Below are positions 24,973-33,778 of a stretch of DNA of 38,632 bases, in pieces. The stretch is from Cytophagales bacterium (GTDB taxonomy: Bacteria > Bacteroidota > Bacteroidia > Cytophagales > Cyclobacteriaceae): contig JADBYQ010000066.1 of NCBI GenBank assembly GCA_020402945.1, forward strand, positions 1-38,632, in the 5' to 3' direction. Each line of letters opens with the position of its first letter. Positions within the stretch are counted from its first letter, which is position 1. The notes beneath the pieces were generated by a model that saw only the letters and a program-made list of their open reading frames with translations, had not been told where the DNA came from and made no database searches. The position numbers and the translations under genes were made by a program.

Positions 24973-25525
24973 TGTACTTCACTTTGATGTTAAACTGAGT
25001 GCGCAGTTTATCCAATGCTCTGTACGTCCGCATTTTTGCGCCACTCTCCGTCATGTCCAATATAAATGCAATTTCCTTAAAGTCCTTGTCTTCAAAAAAT
25101 CGAAGCTCCAATACCTGCACCATGTCTGTGGGCAACTCGTTCATGTAATTGATTACTTGCGTGATCAATTCCTCGTCCCAGCCCTCATCACTTTGTTCAA
25201 CCAGCTCTTTTACTTTTAATTCTTCAATGCTAAACACTTTTTTCCCTTTGTTTTTACGATAGTGTTTATTCACCTCATTGCCCGCAATTTTGTAAAGCCA
25301 GGCCGAAAACGGAAACCCACGAAATTCATACTTGCCCAAGTGGTTGAGCGCGTTCACAAAAGTTTGCGAGCAGAGGTCGCCTGCTAGTTCTTCGTCATCC
25401 GTTTGACGGTAGAGGTAGTTATAAATCCGGTCAAAGTATTGCTCGTAGATTTCACCAAAGGCGTTCGGGTCTTTTTTCGATCGCTCGATCACTTCCTGCT
25501 CTTTCCGGATTTCATCTTCCGACAT
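24965..25525 (-). CDS. ECF-type RNA polymerase sigma factor, 186 aa
   Basis: Region 2 (about 20-90) has FGEIYEQYFDRIYNYLYRQT, AGDLCSQTFVNAL and FSAWLYKIAGNEVNKHYRK. Region 4 (about 125-180) has LPTDMVQVLELRFFEDKDFKEIAFILDMTESGAKMRTYRALDKLR. This is a normal-length group-4 sigma-70 factor. The small membrane protein that follows is its likely operon partner. Its regulon cannot be read here; the neighbouring TonB and TonB-dependent receptor are obvious but unproven candidates. Confidence 0.92.
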   Translation of the reverse strand: MSEDEIRKEQEVIERSKKDPNAFGEIYEQYFDRIYNYLYRQTDDEELAGDLCSQTFVNALNHLGKYEFRGFPFSAWLYKIAGNEVNKHYRKNKGKKVFSIEELKVKELVEQSDEGWDEELITQVINYMNELPTDMVQVLELRFFEDKDFKEIAFILDMTESGAKMRTYRALDKLRTQFNIKVKYNG

Positions 25526-25739
25526 GCGTAGGCGGTTTATAGTCTAGTACTTCGCAACAACTTACTGGTGCATGGTAGTAGTGGTACAAAGTGATAACGC
25601 AAAGGAATTTATTAAGTCACAGGTAATAAAAAGAATATTCTCTTTTTACATCATATATTCTCGACACATTAAGCGGTGAATGATGACTTTATGAGGTGCC
25701 TGGTTTTAGAAGTGGCAAAAATGGATATTGAGAAAATGG

Positions 25740-25763
25740 TTAAACCCAGATTTTGCAGTAGAA
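25740..25763. repeat. Left terminal inverted repeat of the IS1380-like element
   Basis: TTAAACCCAGATTTTGCAGTAGAA-type terminus at 25740-25763, complementary to 27108-27131 with one mismatch (G versus T at position 10). The outer TTAA is palindromic and may be the target site rather than part of the repeat. Confidence 0.85.
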
Positions 25764-27127
25764 CTATCCAGTCAGACTTATTGGCAGATTTATATTTTGG
25801 ACATTTGAGAATAATCCATCGTACCATTGCCTTCTTTTGAACGGGACGGACATTTTCAGTACCCCTTTTTGGGCTTCTTGCTCTACCCAACTTCCAACTG
25901 CAAAGCAGTTGAACCTTAATGTGGAAAGCTTGGGCTGTGGCTGTTTTTGATGGGTTATTAGCCGGAATAGGCTCAAATTATAGGCTACCATCACAAAGCG
26001 CATAGCTGTTTCAGTAGCACAAAAACCATCCATGCAAAAGCCTTCTGTACCGAAATTTTCTTTCAACACTTTGATCCTGTTTTCGGCATCACCCCTGCGC
26101 TTATATTGTTCCCATATTTTTGTTGCCGGCAGGGCTTGGTTAGTGACAAAGGCATGTTACCTTTTGCGGCACACTTTTTCGTCCGCTATGCCCAAGCTGC
26201 CGAATAATGTCTTGAGCTTCTTACCCGTTGCCTTGGCCCTGATTTCTTCACTTTGCTTGATGACCACAATCCTACGGGCTTTGCCCTAACCGGCCTTGCT
26301 GGTAGTTTATTTCCGATACACATAAGCCTTCGCCTATCGCATTCCATTGGGTGATACCATAAATGCTGGCTTGTAAATTGGAATACAGCTTACAAGCAAT
26401 GATGTAGGGGATATTTCTCTGCTCAATGAAATCCAAGACTGTAATGGTACAAAACCCACTATCGGCTCTGAACAACCCTACTGTTTTGTTTTTGAGGATG
26501 GCAAATGTGTCTTCTAAAAAATGGATGCAGTTGCTGTTGCACCCTGAATTGCCGCTGCGGTTCCAGCAATTGGCCACCATGCGTATGTCATTGACAAAAG
26601 CAAACAAGGGATGATGGCTGCCACGGCCAGGCTTCTTGGGGTTGTACCTTTTTTTGCTTCCTGTGCCCCGTAACGGGTGATCGCACTGCTGTCCATATCC
26701 AACGTGTAATTGTCAAATTGGATATGCTCAAAAAACCACGTGTACAGTTCAATGAAAAATTGGTGGTTCATTGTGGGCGTAAATTTTTTAAAGAAACGCC
26801 CGAAGGTGGTTCCCGAAGCAACCCGCTTCCATCCAAATACCTGGCGCAACACTTCATCAACCTGCACCACCGCTGTGTGACTAAAACGAAAGCAACCAAT
26901 CCAGATGCCCACCCAAAAACTCTCTATTATACCCACGGCATCAATCCGGTTGTTACTCTTGCTCTCAGGCAAACCAAGCTCGGCCAACTTCTTTCTGGTC
27001 CCAGTTTGGTCAACCAATATTTTCATCTCTTTCATCCCGCCACAGGCTGTTACTAACTTATCGGTGTAGTGGTATATTCAAATATAGGACACCTTGTCAC
27101 TAATTTATTCTACTGCAAAATATGGGT
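25744..27127 (-). mobile_element. IS1380-family insertion sequence, degenerate, about 1384 bp
   Basis: Matching inverted termini bracket a broken transposase. If TTAA at 25740-25743 and 27128-27131 is taken as the target duplication, the element runs from ACCC to GGGT. Length and the DDE transposase type fit the IS1380 family, which is related to eukaryotic piggyBac elements that also use TTAA. The element is dead in this copy but could still be mobilised by an intact relative elsewhere in the genome. Confidence 0.85.
25764..27035 (-). pseudogene. IS1380-family transposase, frameshifted with an internal stop
   Basis: The N-terminal part (27035 to about 26560) has the family start KKLAELGLP and the first catalytic Asp in YTLDMDSSAITRYG. 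The middle part is in another frame (about 26600-26280), with the second Asp in GLFRADSGFC. The C-terminal part returns to the first frame with RRIVVIKQSEEIRAKATGK and YKRRGDAENRIKVLKENFG (catalytic Glu), then AYNLSLFRLIT. Lesions seen are one frameshift near 26560-26600, one near 26275-26295, and TAA at 26157-26159. The combined length of about 424 codons is normal for the family. Confidence 0.88.
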
Positions 27128-27131
27128 TTAA
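27108..27131. repeat. Right terminal inverted repeat of the IS1380-like element
   Basis: This is the complement of 25740-25763 with one mismatch, ending in GGGTTTAA. It lies 73 bases upstream of the first transposase codon (27035). Confidence 0.85.
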
Positions 27132-27189
27132 TGCATGTTCTTATCAATCCACTTTTATGCTGTTATTCAAGTACACCAAAAACAAATCC

Positions 27190-27429
27190 TCATTCATCTT
27201 GTCTTTTGGTGAACTCGCGCTCATTGCCCCTCACGCAACACCGACAAAGTCGAGAAAAATCTTTGGTATTAAACAGGAGCGAGTAATAGGGTTCAAATAC
27301 TACGTACCCCAGCTTATAGTTTAATGACCATATCCGATTACCTGCATAGTATATATTAAGGCTATCTCTTAGTTGCGGCAGAATTGCTTTTGTCGCAGAT
27401 ATGGATTCGATCTTTCTGTAATCACGCAT
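27190..27429 (-). CDS. Possible small hypothetical protein, 79 aa
   Basis: The ATG comes 3 bases after the stop of the gene at 27433-28590 on the same strand, which is what a second operon gene would do. Residues 1-55 look like a normal globular start (YRKIESISATKAILPQLRDSL). The Cys/Arg-rich end reads like non-native sequence, and the dead IS1380 element lies 59 bases further on. It may be a gene shortened by the insertion and later deletion. No family recognised. Confidence 0.35.
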   Translation of the reverse strand: MRDYRKIESISATKAILPQLRDSLNIYYAGNRIWSLNYKLGYVVFEPYYSLLFNTKDFSRLCRCCVRGNEREFTKRQDE

Positions 27430-27432
27430 ACT

Positions 27433-28590
27433 TTAATCTGGAAAGCCCGTTTGGTTTTTCCAGAACTCCGAGTCTTTTTTTGCTTTACTGAAATAGATAT
27501 TGCAAGGGTTACATTCGTTTTGAAATCGTTTGTATGCAGAGACAACTAAATCGGCTTTAGCTACTGCCCACGATTGATTATCATACCCATTTATTCTTTC
27601 AACATGGGAATCAGACAAGAAATAGAATCCATCATATTTTTTGAAATTTATTATGCTGATAAGTTGTTTGAATTGAATTGCTTTGTTAAATTTTTTTTCT
27701 TGTTCCGACTTCGCTTTTGGGTCATAGTTCTTTAATAGTATAGTCTCTTCTATCTTTAGGATGGCATAATCCTCTTCATTGATTATCATCTTGCCAAATA
27801 ACTTTGTAGCATTGGGCCATCCTCCATCTTTGGTTGCGGACGGGTCAATTAGCTCATAATTTATTGCTATAGCTGGAGCTCCGTCATATTCATAAACGTT
27901 CTTATCGATCTTATAAGAATATGCTTTTCGGGAAGTGTATGGGTATGAGTAAGAGTAGGCATCATGTCTTCTCAGAAAAAATAAATCGATCCAAAATAGC
28001 TCCTCGTCATCTACGGTTCTAAATTCACCCTCTCCAGCTACCTGCCCCTGAACAAGATTCTGCATTCTCTTGATATTTTTTGTATAGCCTCTGGCATAGT
28101 ACTCATCGAAGAAAACATCCGTCCTTTGCAAAAGATTGTTTGACGCATCAAATTTTCTCACTCTGGCTGACAATTCGCGGTGAAATGGCTCACTACTGTA
28201 ATTTTTACTTAAGTTTTGATAAATATTGAGTAGCGTTTCTTCCACCGTTGTTGTTTTGGCTCGAATGGTTACTTCGTCAAGTTCAACTACTTTCCTGTTA
28301 AGGAGAATAAGGCCTAAATCAACTTCTGGTGAAACTGGCTGTATTTTCATTATTTTTGTTTCATATCCAACACTACTTATTTTGATTGAAACAGGTGAGC
28401 TTACGTCAGGTAGTTTAAACTCAAACAGACCATTGTCGTTTGAACAAGAGCCAAAGTTTTTTAGTGTTATGTTCGCATAAGGTAGAGGCTCACCCGCAGC
28501 ATCCATGAGTTTACCTTTAATAATAAGCTGAGCGTCACACTGATAAAAGGATATAAATAGAATAAACACAACAACTATAGATTTCTGCAT
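27433..28590 (-). CDS. Secreted protein with carboxypeptidase-like regulatory domain, 385 aa
   Basis: A signal peptide (about 1-20, ending CDAQ) is followed by a carboxypeptidase-D regulatory-like beta-sandwich (about 21-110, LIIKGKLMDAAGEPLPYANITL, SSVGYETKIMKIQP, VVELDEVTI). The remaining 270 residues have the mixed alpha/beta composition of the family of unknown function that commonly follows this domain in Bacteroidota. No plug or barrel is present, so it is not a transporter. It lies 64 bases downstream of the GG-leader peptide gene and may be expressed with it. It is probably periplasmic or at the outer membrane. Confidence 0.8.
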   Translation of the reverse strand: MQKSIVVVFILFISFYQCDAQLIIKGKLMDAAGEPLPYANITLKNFGSCSNDNGLFEFKLPDVSSPVSIKISSVGYETKIMKIQPVSPEVDLGLILLNRKVVELDEVTIRAKTTTVEETLLNIYQNLSKNYSSEPFHRELSARVRKFDASNNLLQRTDVFFDEYYARGYTKNIKRMQNLVQGQVAGEGEFRTVDDEELFWIDLFFLRRHDAYSYSYPYTSRKAYSYKIDKNVYEYDGAPAIAINYELIDPSATKDGGWPNATKLFGKMIINEEDYAILKIEETILLKNYDPKAKSEQEKKFNKAIQFKQLISIINFKKYDGFYFLSDSHVERINGYDNQSWAVAKADLVVSAYKRFQNECNPCNIYFSKAKKDSEFWKNQTGFPD

Positions 28591-28611
28591 AGGATAGGAT
28601 TTTAATATAAA

Positions 28612-28639
28612 GCGGGCCGCTGTCTATGAAGCAACCCGC
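28612..28639 (-). other. Possible stem-loop between peptide gene and downstream gene
   Basis: GCGGG at 28612-28616 and CCCGC at 28635-28639 can pair around an 18-base loop in the leftward transcript. The sequence after it is T-rich but has no continuous T run. It might lower expression of the downstream gene relative to the peptide, as is common for abundant small precursors. Weak evidence. Confidence 0.35.
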
Positions 28640-28653
28640 ATTGCTAATTGTTG

Positions 28654-28833
28654 CTACAATGCCTGACAATCCGCCTTATAGCTTCTCCCCATTCCTTTCG
28701 ATTTTTCGCATCTCCATCCGGTACTTAGCGAATAGGTAATTCCACCCTTCACATTCATCATTTCACTTTTGTCAAGTGATGAAAGAGTTTCTTTGTTCAA
28801 CGACAACTTTTTGCTGATTTTTAACTTTTTCAT
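28654..28833 (-). CDS. RiPP-like precursor peptide with GG leader (class I lanthipeptide-type / TIGR04149-like), 59 aa
   Basis: This frame is too short for usual ORF cut-offs. It begins MKKLKISKKLSLNKETLSSL, continues DKSEMMNVKGG (double glycine at residues 30-31), and ends in a 28-residue core with ITYSLSTGW, two Cys and several Ser/Thr. The Lys-rich start, K-x-T-x-x-x-L-x-x-x-E-M-x-x-V-x-GG pattern and Cys/Ser/Thr core match Bacteroidota GG-leader natural-product precursors. No LanB, LanC, radical-SAM enzyme or C39-peptidase transporter is in the window, so maturation enzymes would have to be elsewhere. It lies directly before the carboxypeptidase-domain gene. Confidence 0.75.
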   Translation of the reverse strand: MKKLKISKKLSLNKETLSSLDKSEMMNVKGGITYSLSTGWRCEKSKGMGRSYKADCQAL

Positions 28834-29184
28834 TTTTGTAAATTTTTTGGTTAAACAATTACTTTTTTTATGCCGCTTCCACTATGGCGATCAGCATCGT
28901 TGGCAATTCAAAAGTATTTGCTGGTCGTCCAATGCCACTGAACTGCGCAAAGAATATTTGATTTTTAGCTTCGAATTGGAGCCACCCTTCATCTTATCCT
29001 TAATTCCATTGCCAACGATAAGTGTAATGTCATTCAAGTAGACATAACTCTTTGTTCGGTGGCAAGAGTCCAACTGTGCTCCTAGTTCCTTCATTTCTCG
29101 TAGGTTTTTTACTAGCATGATGCGATAAAGATTGCAAAAAAAAAATTCGATAAACTAGAAGGTGAAAAAATTTGAAACGGGTTT
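28834..29184. other. Stretch without a convincing gene
   Basis: This must hold the promoter of the leftward peptide gene. A 75-codon frame on the minus strand (28891-29118) has an ATG and some balanced composition but no recognisable family and no partner; I do not call it. A run of nine or ten A near 29137 and AT-rich sequence lead into the IS5 remnant. Confidence 0.5.
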
Positions 29185-29490
29185 TTAGAGATGCCTTAAA
29201 TTATAATAGCGCTGCAAAATCAATATTTTGAACATCATCAGATAATCAAAGGAAGGGCGACCGCCCTGGCTTCTGTCTTTTCCCGATACAAAATGTGCCT
29301 CCAAGGGTTTGCGAAAAATCTAAAAATCAATGAGGGCTTCTAATTTTAACGATGGGTCGTTTTGCTAACCGATTTTATCCAACCGAAACTGCTTATCAAA
29401 TAATCCTCTCGATTTATTTTTCATCTATTTTCTACTTTTTCTCAAGAAACAAAATTTATAGATAACTTCGTAGGGTTTTTAGAGATGCCC
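29179..29490 (-). mobile_element. IS5-family remnant with same-orientation terminal words
   Basis: GGGTTTTTAGAGATGCC occurs at 29179-29195 and again at 29473-29489 in the same orientation, enclosing a 5' piece of an IS5-type transposase gene read leftward. The right copy sits where the upstream terminal repeat of the element should be. The left copy is in the wrong orientation for a normal downstream terminus, so internal deletion plus rearrangement, or insertion of a second copy, must have occurred. Confidence 0.75.
29185..29424 (-). pseudogene. IS5-family transposase, N-terminal fragment with two internal stops
   Basis: Read from ATG 29424 leftward: MKNKSRGLFDKQFRLDKIG, stop, QNDPSLKLEALIDF, stop, IFRKPLEAHFVSGKDRSQ, then GGRPSFDYLMMFKILILQ and RYYNL. 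The last part is the conserved N-terminal region of IS5-type transposases (GGRP..D...MFKILIL). All catalytic DDE residues are missing. The stops lie where other family members have coding residues. The gene is dead. Confidence 0.85.
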
Positions 29491-29535
29491 TGATTTTATT
29501 TTGATAGATTAGATAGCTCGTTAAGGCTTTAAAAT

Positions 29536-32061
29536 ATGCCAATAAATCATCCCACCATTCAAGGCTTAACGACAGAACAAGTTCTCCAGTCTAGAAAAAA
29601 ATTTGGCTACAACAGAGTAGAATATAAAAAGGAAAACAGATTTCTTAGTGCGTTAAGTAAGTACGCAAAAGACCCAATGATTATTTTGTTATTGGCGGCC
29701 TCTTCAATCTACTTCGTCAGCGGAAAACCTATTGATGGAGTATTTCTAGCTTCCGCGATTGTATTAGTCTCGCTCATTTCTTCCTATCAAGACTCCAGAA
29801 GCCGAAATGCACTGGAGAAATTGAAAGACTTTACACAACCCAAATGTAAAGTTATTCGCAATGGAAAAACCGAGGAAATAGTAAGCGAAGAGCTGGTAAT
29901 AGGAGATAGTCTGATGGTTGAAGAGGGATCATCGATTGCTGCAGACGGAAAGCTTGTCCAATCCAATGATTTTTCAGCCAATGAATCAATACTTACGGGC
30001 GAGGCAATGTCTGTCTACAAAGATCAATCGACAGAAGATAATCAGATTTATCAAGGAACAACCGTAGCCAGTGGCTTGGCAATTGCCACAGTCATCGCTA
30101 TTGGTGGGCAAACCAGGTTAGGTAAAATCGGAAAGAGTTTAGAAGACATAAAGGAAGAGAAGACACCTCTTGAATTGCAAGTAAATAATTTTGTAAAGAA
30201 AATGGCCATTGTTGGTGGGGTCGTCTTTCTCATTGTCTGGGTAATCAACTATCTCCATTCTCACAATGTTCTGGAAAGTCTGCTGCAAGCGCTTACCTTG
30301 GCTATGAGCATTTTGCCAGAAGAGATCCCAATTGCTTTTACCACTTTTATGGCGCTTGGCGCTTGGCGTATGATGAAGATGGGCATTGTGGTAAAGCAAA
30401 TGAAAACGGTAGAAACATTGGGCAGTGCTTCTGTTATCTGTACGGACAAAACAGGGACGATTACTGAAAACAAGATGAGTTTGGCAAGACTCTTTGTCCT
30501 GTCTACCAATACAATTTCCAATCCTGAAAAAAGCATCAATGAAGATGATGCGGCCATCATCACCTTAGCTATGTGGGCTAGTGAGCCTATTCCTTTTGAT
30601 CCAATGGAAGTGGCACTACATCAAGCCTACGCAAAAGCAACGTCCGCAGACGAAAGACCCAACTATAAAATCGTACATGAATATCCGCTAGGAGGGAAGC
30701 CTCCTATGATGACACATGTTTTTGAAAATAGATCGGGCCATCGCGTCATAGCGGCCAAAGGGGCACCGGAAGCGTTGATGGCTTTATCAAATCTTACCGC
30801 CATCCAAAAACAAAAGACCGAGGAAGCCATTAAAACACTATCAACGGATGGTTATAGACTGTTAGCGCTCGCAGAAGCAAATTTTGACGGCAATAACTTC
30901 CCCCCAACACAACAGGAATTTCAATTTGTATTTAAAGGGCTTCTGGCATTTTATGATCCACCTAAGAAAAATATTCAAACCGTACTAGAACAATTTTACA
31001 AAGCCGGCATTGCTGTAAAAATTGTTACCGGAGACAATGCTGCCACCACATTGGCCATTGCAAAGCAAGTAGGGTTTAAAGGTCTGGAAGATAGCTTGAC
31101 GGGTGATGAACTCATTAAATTGCCGGAGACTGAATTACAAGAAGCCGTTTTAAAGACGAGTGTGTTCACACGAATGTTTCCCGATGCCAAACTCAAAATC
31201 ATCAATGCCCTAAAAGCAAAGAATCAAATTGTTGCTATGACAGGCGATGGAGTCAATGATGGTCCCGCGTTGAAAGCAGCCCATATTGGTATTGCAATGG
31301 GGAAAAAGGGAACTGAAATAGCCAAGCAAGCGGCCTCATTGGTTCTTTTAGAAGATGATCTTTCCAAAATGGTGGATGCTGTGGCTATAGGTAGAAAGAT
31401 TTATAACAATCTTAAAAAAGCCATTCAGTTTGTTATTTCCATTCACATACCAATAATACTCACGGTTTTTATTCCTCTGGTGCTCGGCTGGATTTACCCC
31501 AATATATTCTCGCCTGCGCATATTATTTTTCTGGAGTTGATTATGGGCCCAACTTGTTCTATTATTTACGAGAATGAACCCATGGAAAAAAACACGATGC
31601 TTCAAAAACCTAGGCCTTTCACTACTACTTTTTTCAGTTGGAAGGAATTAGCCACCAGTATCATTCAAGGTTTGGTGATTACCATGGGAACGTTGTTCAT
31701 CTATCAATACGCGGTGAACCAGGGATGTGGTGAGGCTCACACAAGGACGATGGTTTTTGTAGCGTTAGTCACAGCCAATGTATTTTTGACATTGGTCAAC
31801 CGTTCATTTTATTATTCAATGATTGCTACGCTGAAGTACAAAAATAATTTGGTTCCATTGATCATCGGCATAACTGTTTTATTGACTGCACTTCAATTAT
31901 ATGTAAAGCCCTTGACAAAATTCTTCCAATTTGAATATCTTACTTTACACCAATTGGGTATTAGCATTGGCGTTGGCTTTGTTTCAGTAGTTTGGTTTGA
32001 AGTGGTGAAATGGAAGAATAGAAATAAAAAATGGCAATCCGGTAAGCCCTCCGAAAGTTAA
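29536..32061 (+). CDS. P-type cation-transporting ATPase (P2-like), 841 aa
   Basis: The order is N-terminal cation-ATPase domain (GLTTEQVLQSRKKFGYNRVE), actuator with LTGEAMSVYKD (TGE loop), M4 motif PEEIPIAFTTFMALG, phosphorylation site CTDKTGTITENKM, KGAPEAL nucleotide-binding motif, and hinge MTGDGVNDGPALKAAHIGIAMG. C-terminal TM helices follow. The gene is complete and undamaged. PEEIP in M4 fits Ca2+/Mn2+-type or related P2 ATPases, but ion specificity is uncertain. It is adjacent to decaying stress genes, a linkage seen in hypoxia/stress clusters of other bacteria. Confidence 0.92.
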   Translation: MPINHPTIQGLTTEQVLQSRKKFGYNRVEYKKENRFLSALSKYAKDPMIILLLAASSIYFVSGKPIDGVFLASAIVLVSLISSYQDSRSRNALEKLKDFTQPKCKVIRNGKTEEIVSEELVIGDSLMVEEGSSIAADGKLVQSNDFSANESILTGEAMSVYKDQSTEDNQIYQGTTVASGLAIATVIAIGGQTRLGKIGKSLEDIKEEKTPLELQVNNFVKKMAIVGGVVFLIVWVINYLHSHNVLESLLQALTLAMSILPEEIPIAFTTFMALGAWRMMKMGIVVKQMKTVETLGSASVICTDKTGTITENKMSLARLFVLSTNTISNPEKSINEDDAAIITLAMWASEPIPFDPMEVALHQAYAKATSADERPNYKIVHEYPLGGKPPMMTHVFENRSGHRVIAAKGAPEALMALSNLTAIQKQKTEEAIKTLSTDGYRLLALAEANFDGNNFPPTQQEFQFVFKGLLAFYDPPKKNIQTVLEQFYKAGIAVKIVTGDNAATTLAIAKQVGFKGLEDSLTGDELIKLPETELQEAVLKTSVFTRMFPDAKLKIINALKAKNQIVAMTGDGVNDGPALKAAHIGIAMGKKGTEIAKQAASLVLLEDDLSKMVDAVAIGRKIYNNLKKAIQFVISIHIPIILTVFIPLVLGWIYPNIFSPAHIIFLELIMGPTCSIIYENEPMEKNTMLQKPRPFTTTFFSWKELATSIIQGLVITMGTLFIYQYAVNQGCGEAHTRTMVFVALVTANVFLTLVNRSFYYSMIATLKYKNNLVPLIIGITVLLTALQLYVKPLTKFFQFEYLTLHQLGISIGVGFVSVVWFEVVKWKNRNKKWQSGKPSES

Positions 32062-32224
32062 CTACCAGCCATAGAAACAGTTTGTTGCTCAAGTGACTCA
32101 GTCAACGTTCAATCTGTAAATGATGTAACGTTTCAATAGAATTGTGTAACACCCACACAACTCAAGAGTATGACATTTGTTGTGTATTCAAGCCGCTTTG
32201 AAGCGAAAGTTGGTTACACAAACT

Positions 32225-32409
32225 ATGCCCATACAAACGATCAACCCTACCACGAGTAAGTTTGTTCAGTTATTTGAGCGATGAGGATGCAAGCTGTAGA
32301 TGCAGCCGTGGCGCAAGCAACAGAAGCTTACGCGAGCTGGAGAAAGACATCGTGCGAGCAAAGGGCTTCTCTCTTACATAAAGTAGCTGCATTAATGCCG
32401 CGTGGATAG
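32225..32409 (+). pseudogene. Aldehyde dehydrogenase N-terminal remnant
   Basis: The first frame gives MPIQTINPTTSKFVQLFER and stops. A shifted frame from about 32305 gives VDAAVAQATEAYASWRKTS and EQRASLLHKVAALM, then stops. Together these match the first 60 or so residues of NAD(P)-dependent succinate-semialdehyde/aldehyde dehydrogenases. The catalytic Cys and Glu regions are absent. The rest of the gene has been lost before the UspA pseudogene at 32459. The preceding 163 bases (32062-32224) hold no gene I can see. Confidence 0.8.
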
Positions 32410-32458
32410 TAAGAAGATATTTGAGAACTAGCAATCAAATGGTAGAATTCAAAATGGC

Positions 32459-33337
32459 ATGAAAAGAATACTTGATCCATGAGACTTCTTTGAACCATCT
32501 TTTCAGGCTTTTAAGTTTACACTAGAGATAGCAGGAAAGACAAAGGGTCAGGTGTTGTTGCTTCATATTGTGGAAGTGCCTGTGATGTATGATACGGTGA
32601 TCTCACCTGTACTAAATTTCCAAGTGTCATTCTTCAACGAATTGAAAGCTAAGGCAGAAAAACAGTTTGTAAAAATGCAAGCAAAATTTGCAAAGGAGAA
32701 TGTTAAAATTCATTCTTTTGTTGAGTTAGGCTCAATTCAGAAAACCATTGCGCGTATCACGGAGGAGAAAAGAGTTGATCTAGTAATAACGGGTACTCAC
32801 GGAACAGTGGGGCTTGTAGAGTCTTTCATCGGCTCAAATACTGAAAAGGTAGTTCGTTTTTCAACTGTGTCGGTTATTGCCATTCATCAATCAGGGAGGC
32901 CATCGAAAATCAAAAACATCGTCTTTCCCACTAATTTGGAAAAGAATCAAACGCCATTAGTCAGTCAAATAAAAAAATTACAGGCATTCTTCTCTGCCAC
33001 GCTCGATCTCTTACAAGTGAATACACCTGCCAACCTGAAACGTACAGGATATGAAAAGCAATTGATTGAAGCCTTTGCAAAACAACATCACTCAGCAGAC
33101 TATACCGTTAATACCCGAAACGAGTTTACTGTAAAGGGTGGAATTGTCAATTTCGCCCACGAAGTGAAAGCCGGCATGATTGCGGTGGGCACGCATGACC
33201 GTAAGGGATTATCGCATTTATTCCTAGGCAGTATTGCTGAAAATGTTGTCAACCTAATTACTTGTCCGACTTGGACGTATGCTGAGAAAAAACAAAAACC
33301 AAGAAACAATGATCACAAAAGCAAATCTAGAAAGTGA
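32459..33337 (+). pseudogene. Tandem-domain universal stress protein (UspA) with a nonsense codon near the start
   Basis: From ATG 32459 the reading is MKRILDP, TGA (32480-32482), DFFEPSFQAFKFTLEIAGKT, then an open frame to 33337. The normal family start is MKRILVPTDFSEPS, so TGA has replaced the Thr codon. The first Usp domain has GTHGTVGLVESFIGSNTEKV. The second has GTHDRKGLSHLFLGSIAENV. Only this one lesion is seen, so reinitiation, read-through or a very recent mutation are all possible. It overlaps the following PRC-barrel gene. Confidence 0.82.
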
Positions 33338-33741
33338 AAATAGGACCGGTCATAACACACTTGGACCTAATGCGAATCGTCCGCTTCATCTACTCACAGC
33401 TTCTTCGATAAAAGGCGACAAAGTAGAAAACAGACAGGAACAAAACATCGGTAAGATAAAGGACATTATGATCAATCTGAACGATGGAAAAATAGAATAT
33501 ATGGTAGTTGAATTCGGTGGCTTTTTAGGAATCGGGGAAAAGTTATTTGCTATACCTTTTTCAAAGCTCAGACTGAATCGTAAAAAAGGAAAACTTTGAA
33601 CTGGACGTCAATAAAAGCGTGCTGGAAGCAGCACTAGGATTTGATCTTACGCATTGGCCAGAAATCAGTAGCCAATATCTGGATGTAGATACTTACTGGG
33701 GGTCATTTGTCAGCCCACATACGGGTATCCTGTCTATCTAA
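33309..33741 (+). pseudogene. PRC-barrel domain protein, frameshifted
   Basis: The ATG at 33309 starts 96 codons with a PRC-barrel domain (LHLLTASSIKGDKVEN, IGKIKDIMINLNDGKIEYMVVEF, GEKLFAIPFSKLRL), ending at TGA 33597-33599. The next frame continues the same protein without a break: FELDVNKSVLEAALGFDLTH, then WPEISSQYLDVDTYWG, ending at 33741. A one-base insertion near 33592-33596 explains this. Such proteins occur with stress and sporulation-like functions and often next to Usp and CsbD genes. The last 29 bases of the uspA frame overlap its start. Confidence 0.82.
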
Positions 33742-33778
33742 TTCTATTCGAAAACAATTAATTTAACTATCCCAACGT

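Noticed and set aside
25669-26069. Separate small genes within the IS element
   Set aside because: They are pieces of the one broken IS1380 transposase or shadows of it, as shown by continuous family motifs across frames.
28891-29118. 75-codon minus-strand frame as a gene
   Set aside because: No family, motif or signal recognised and the region is AT-rich flank of an IS remnant; composition alone is not enough.
29179-29489. Same-direction 17-base words as attachment sites of an integrated island
   Set aside because: They enclose only an IS5 transposase fragment and one copy sits where the IS terminus should be. No integrase is nearby.
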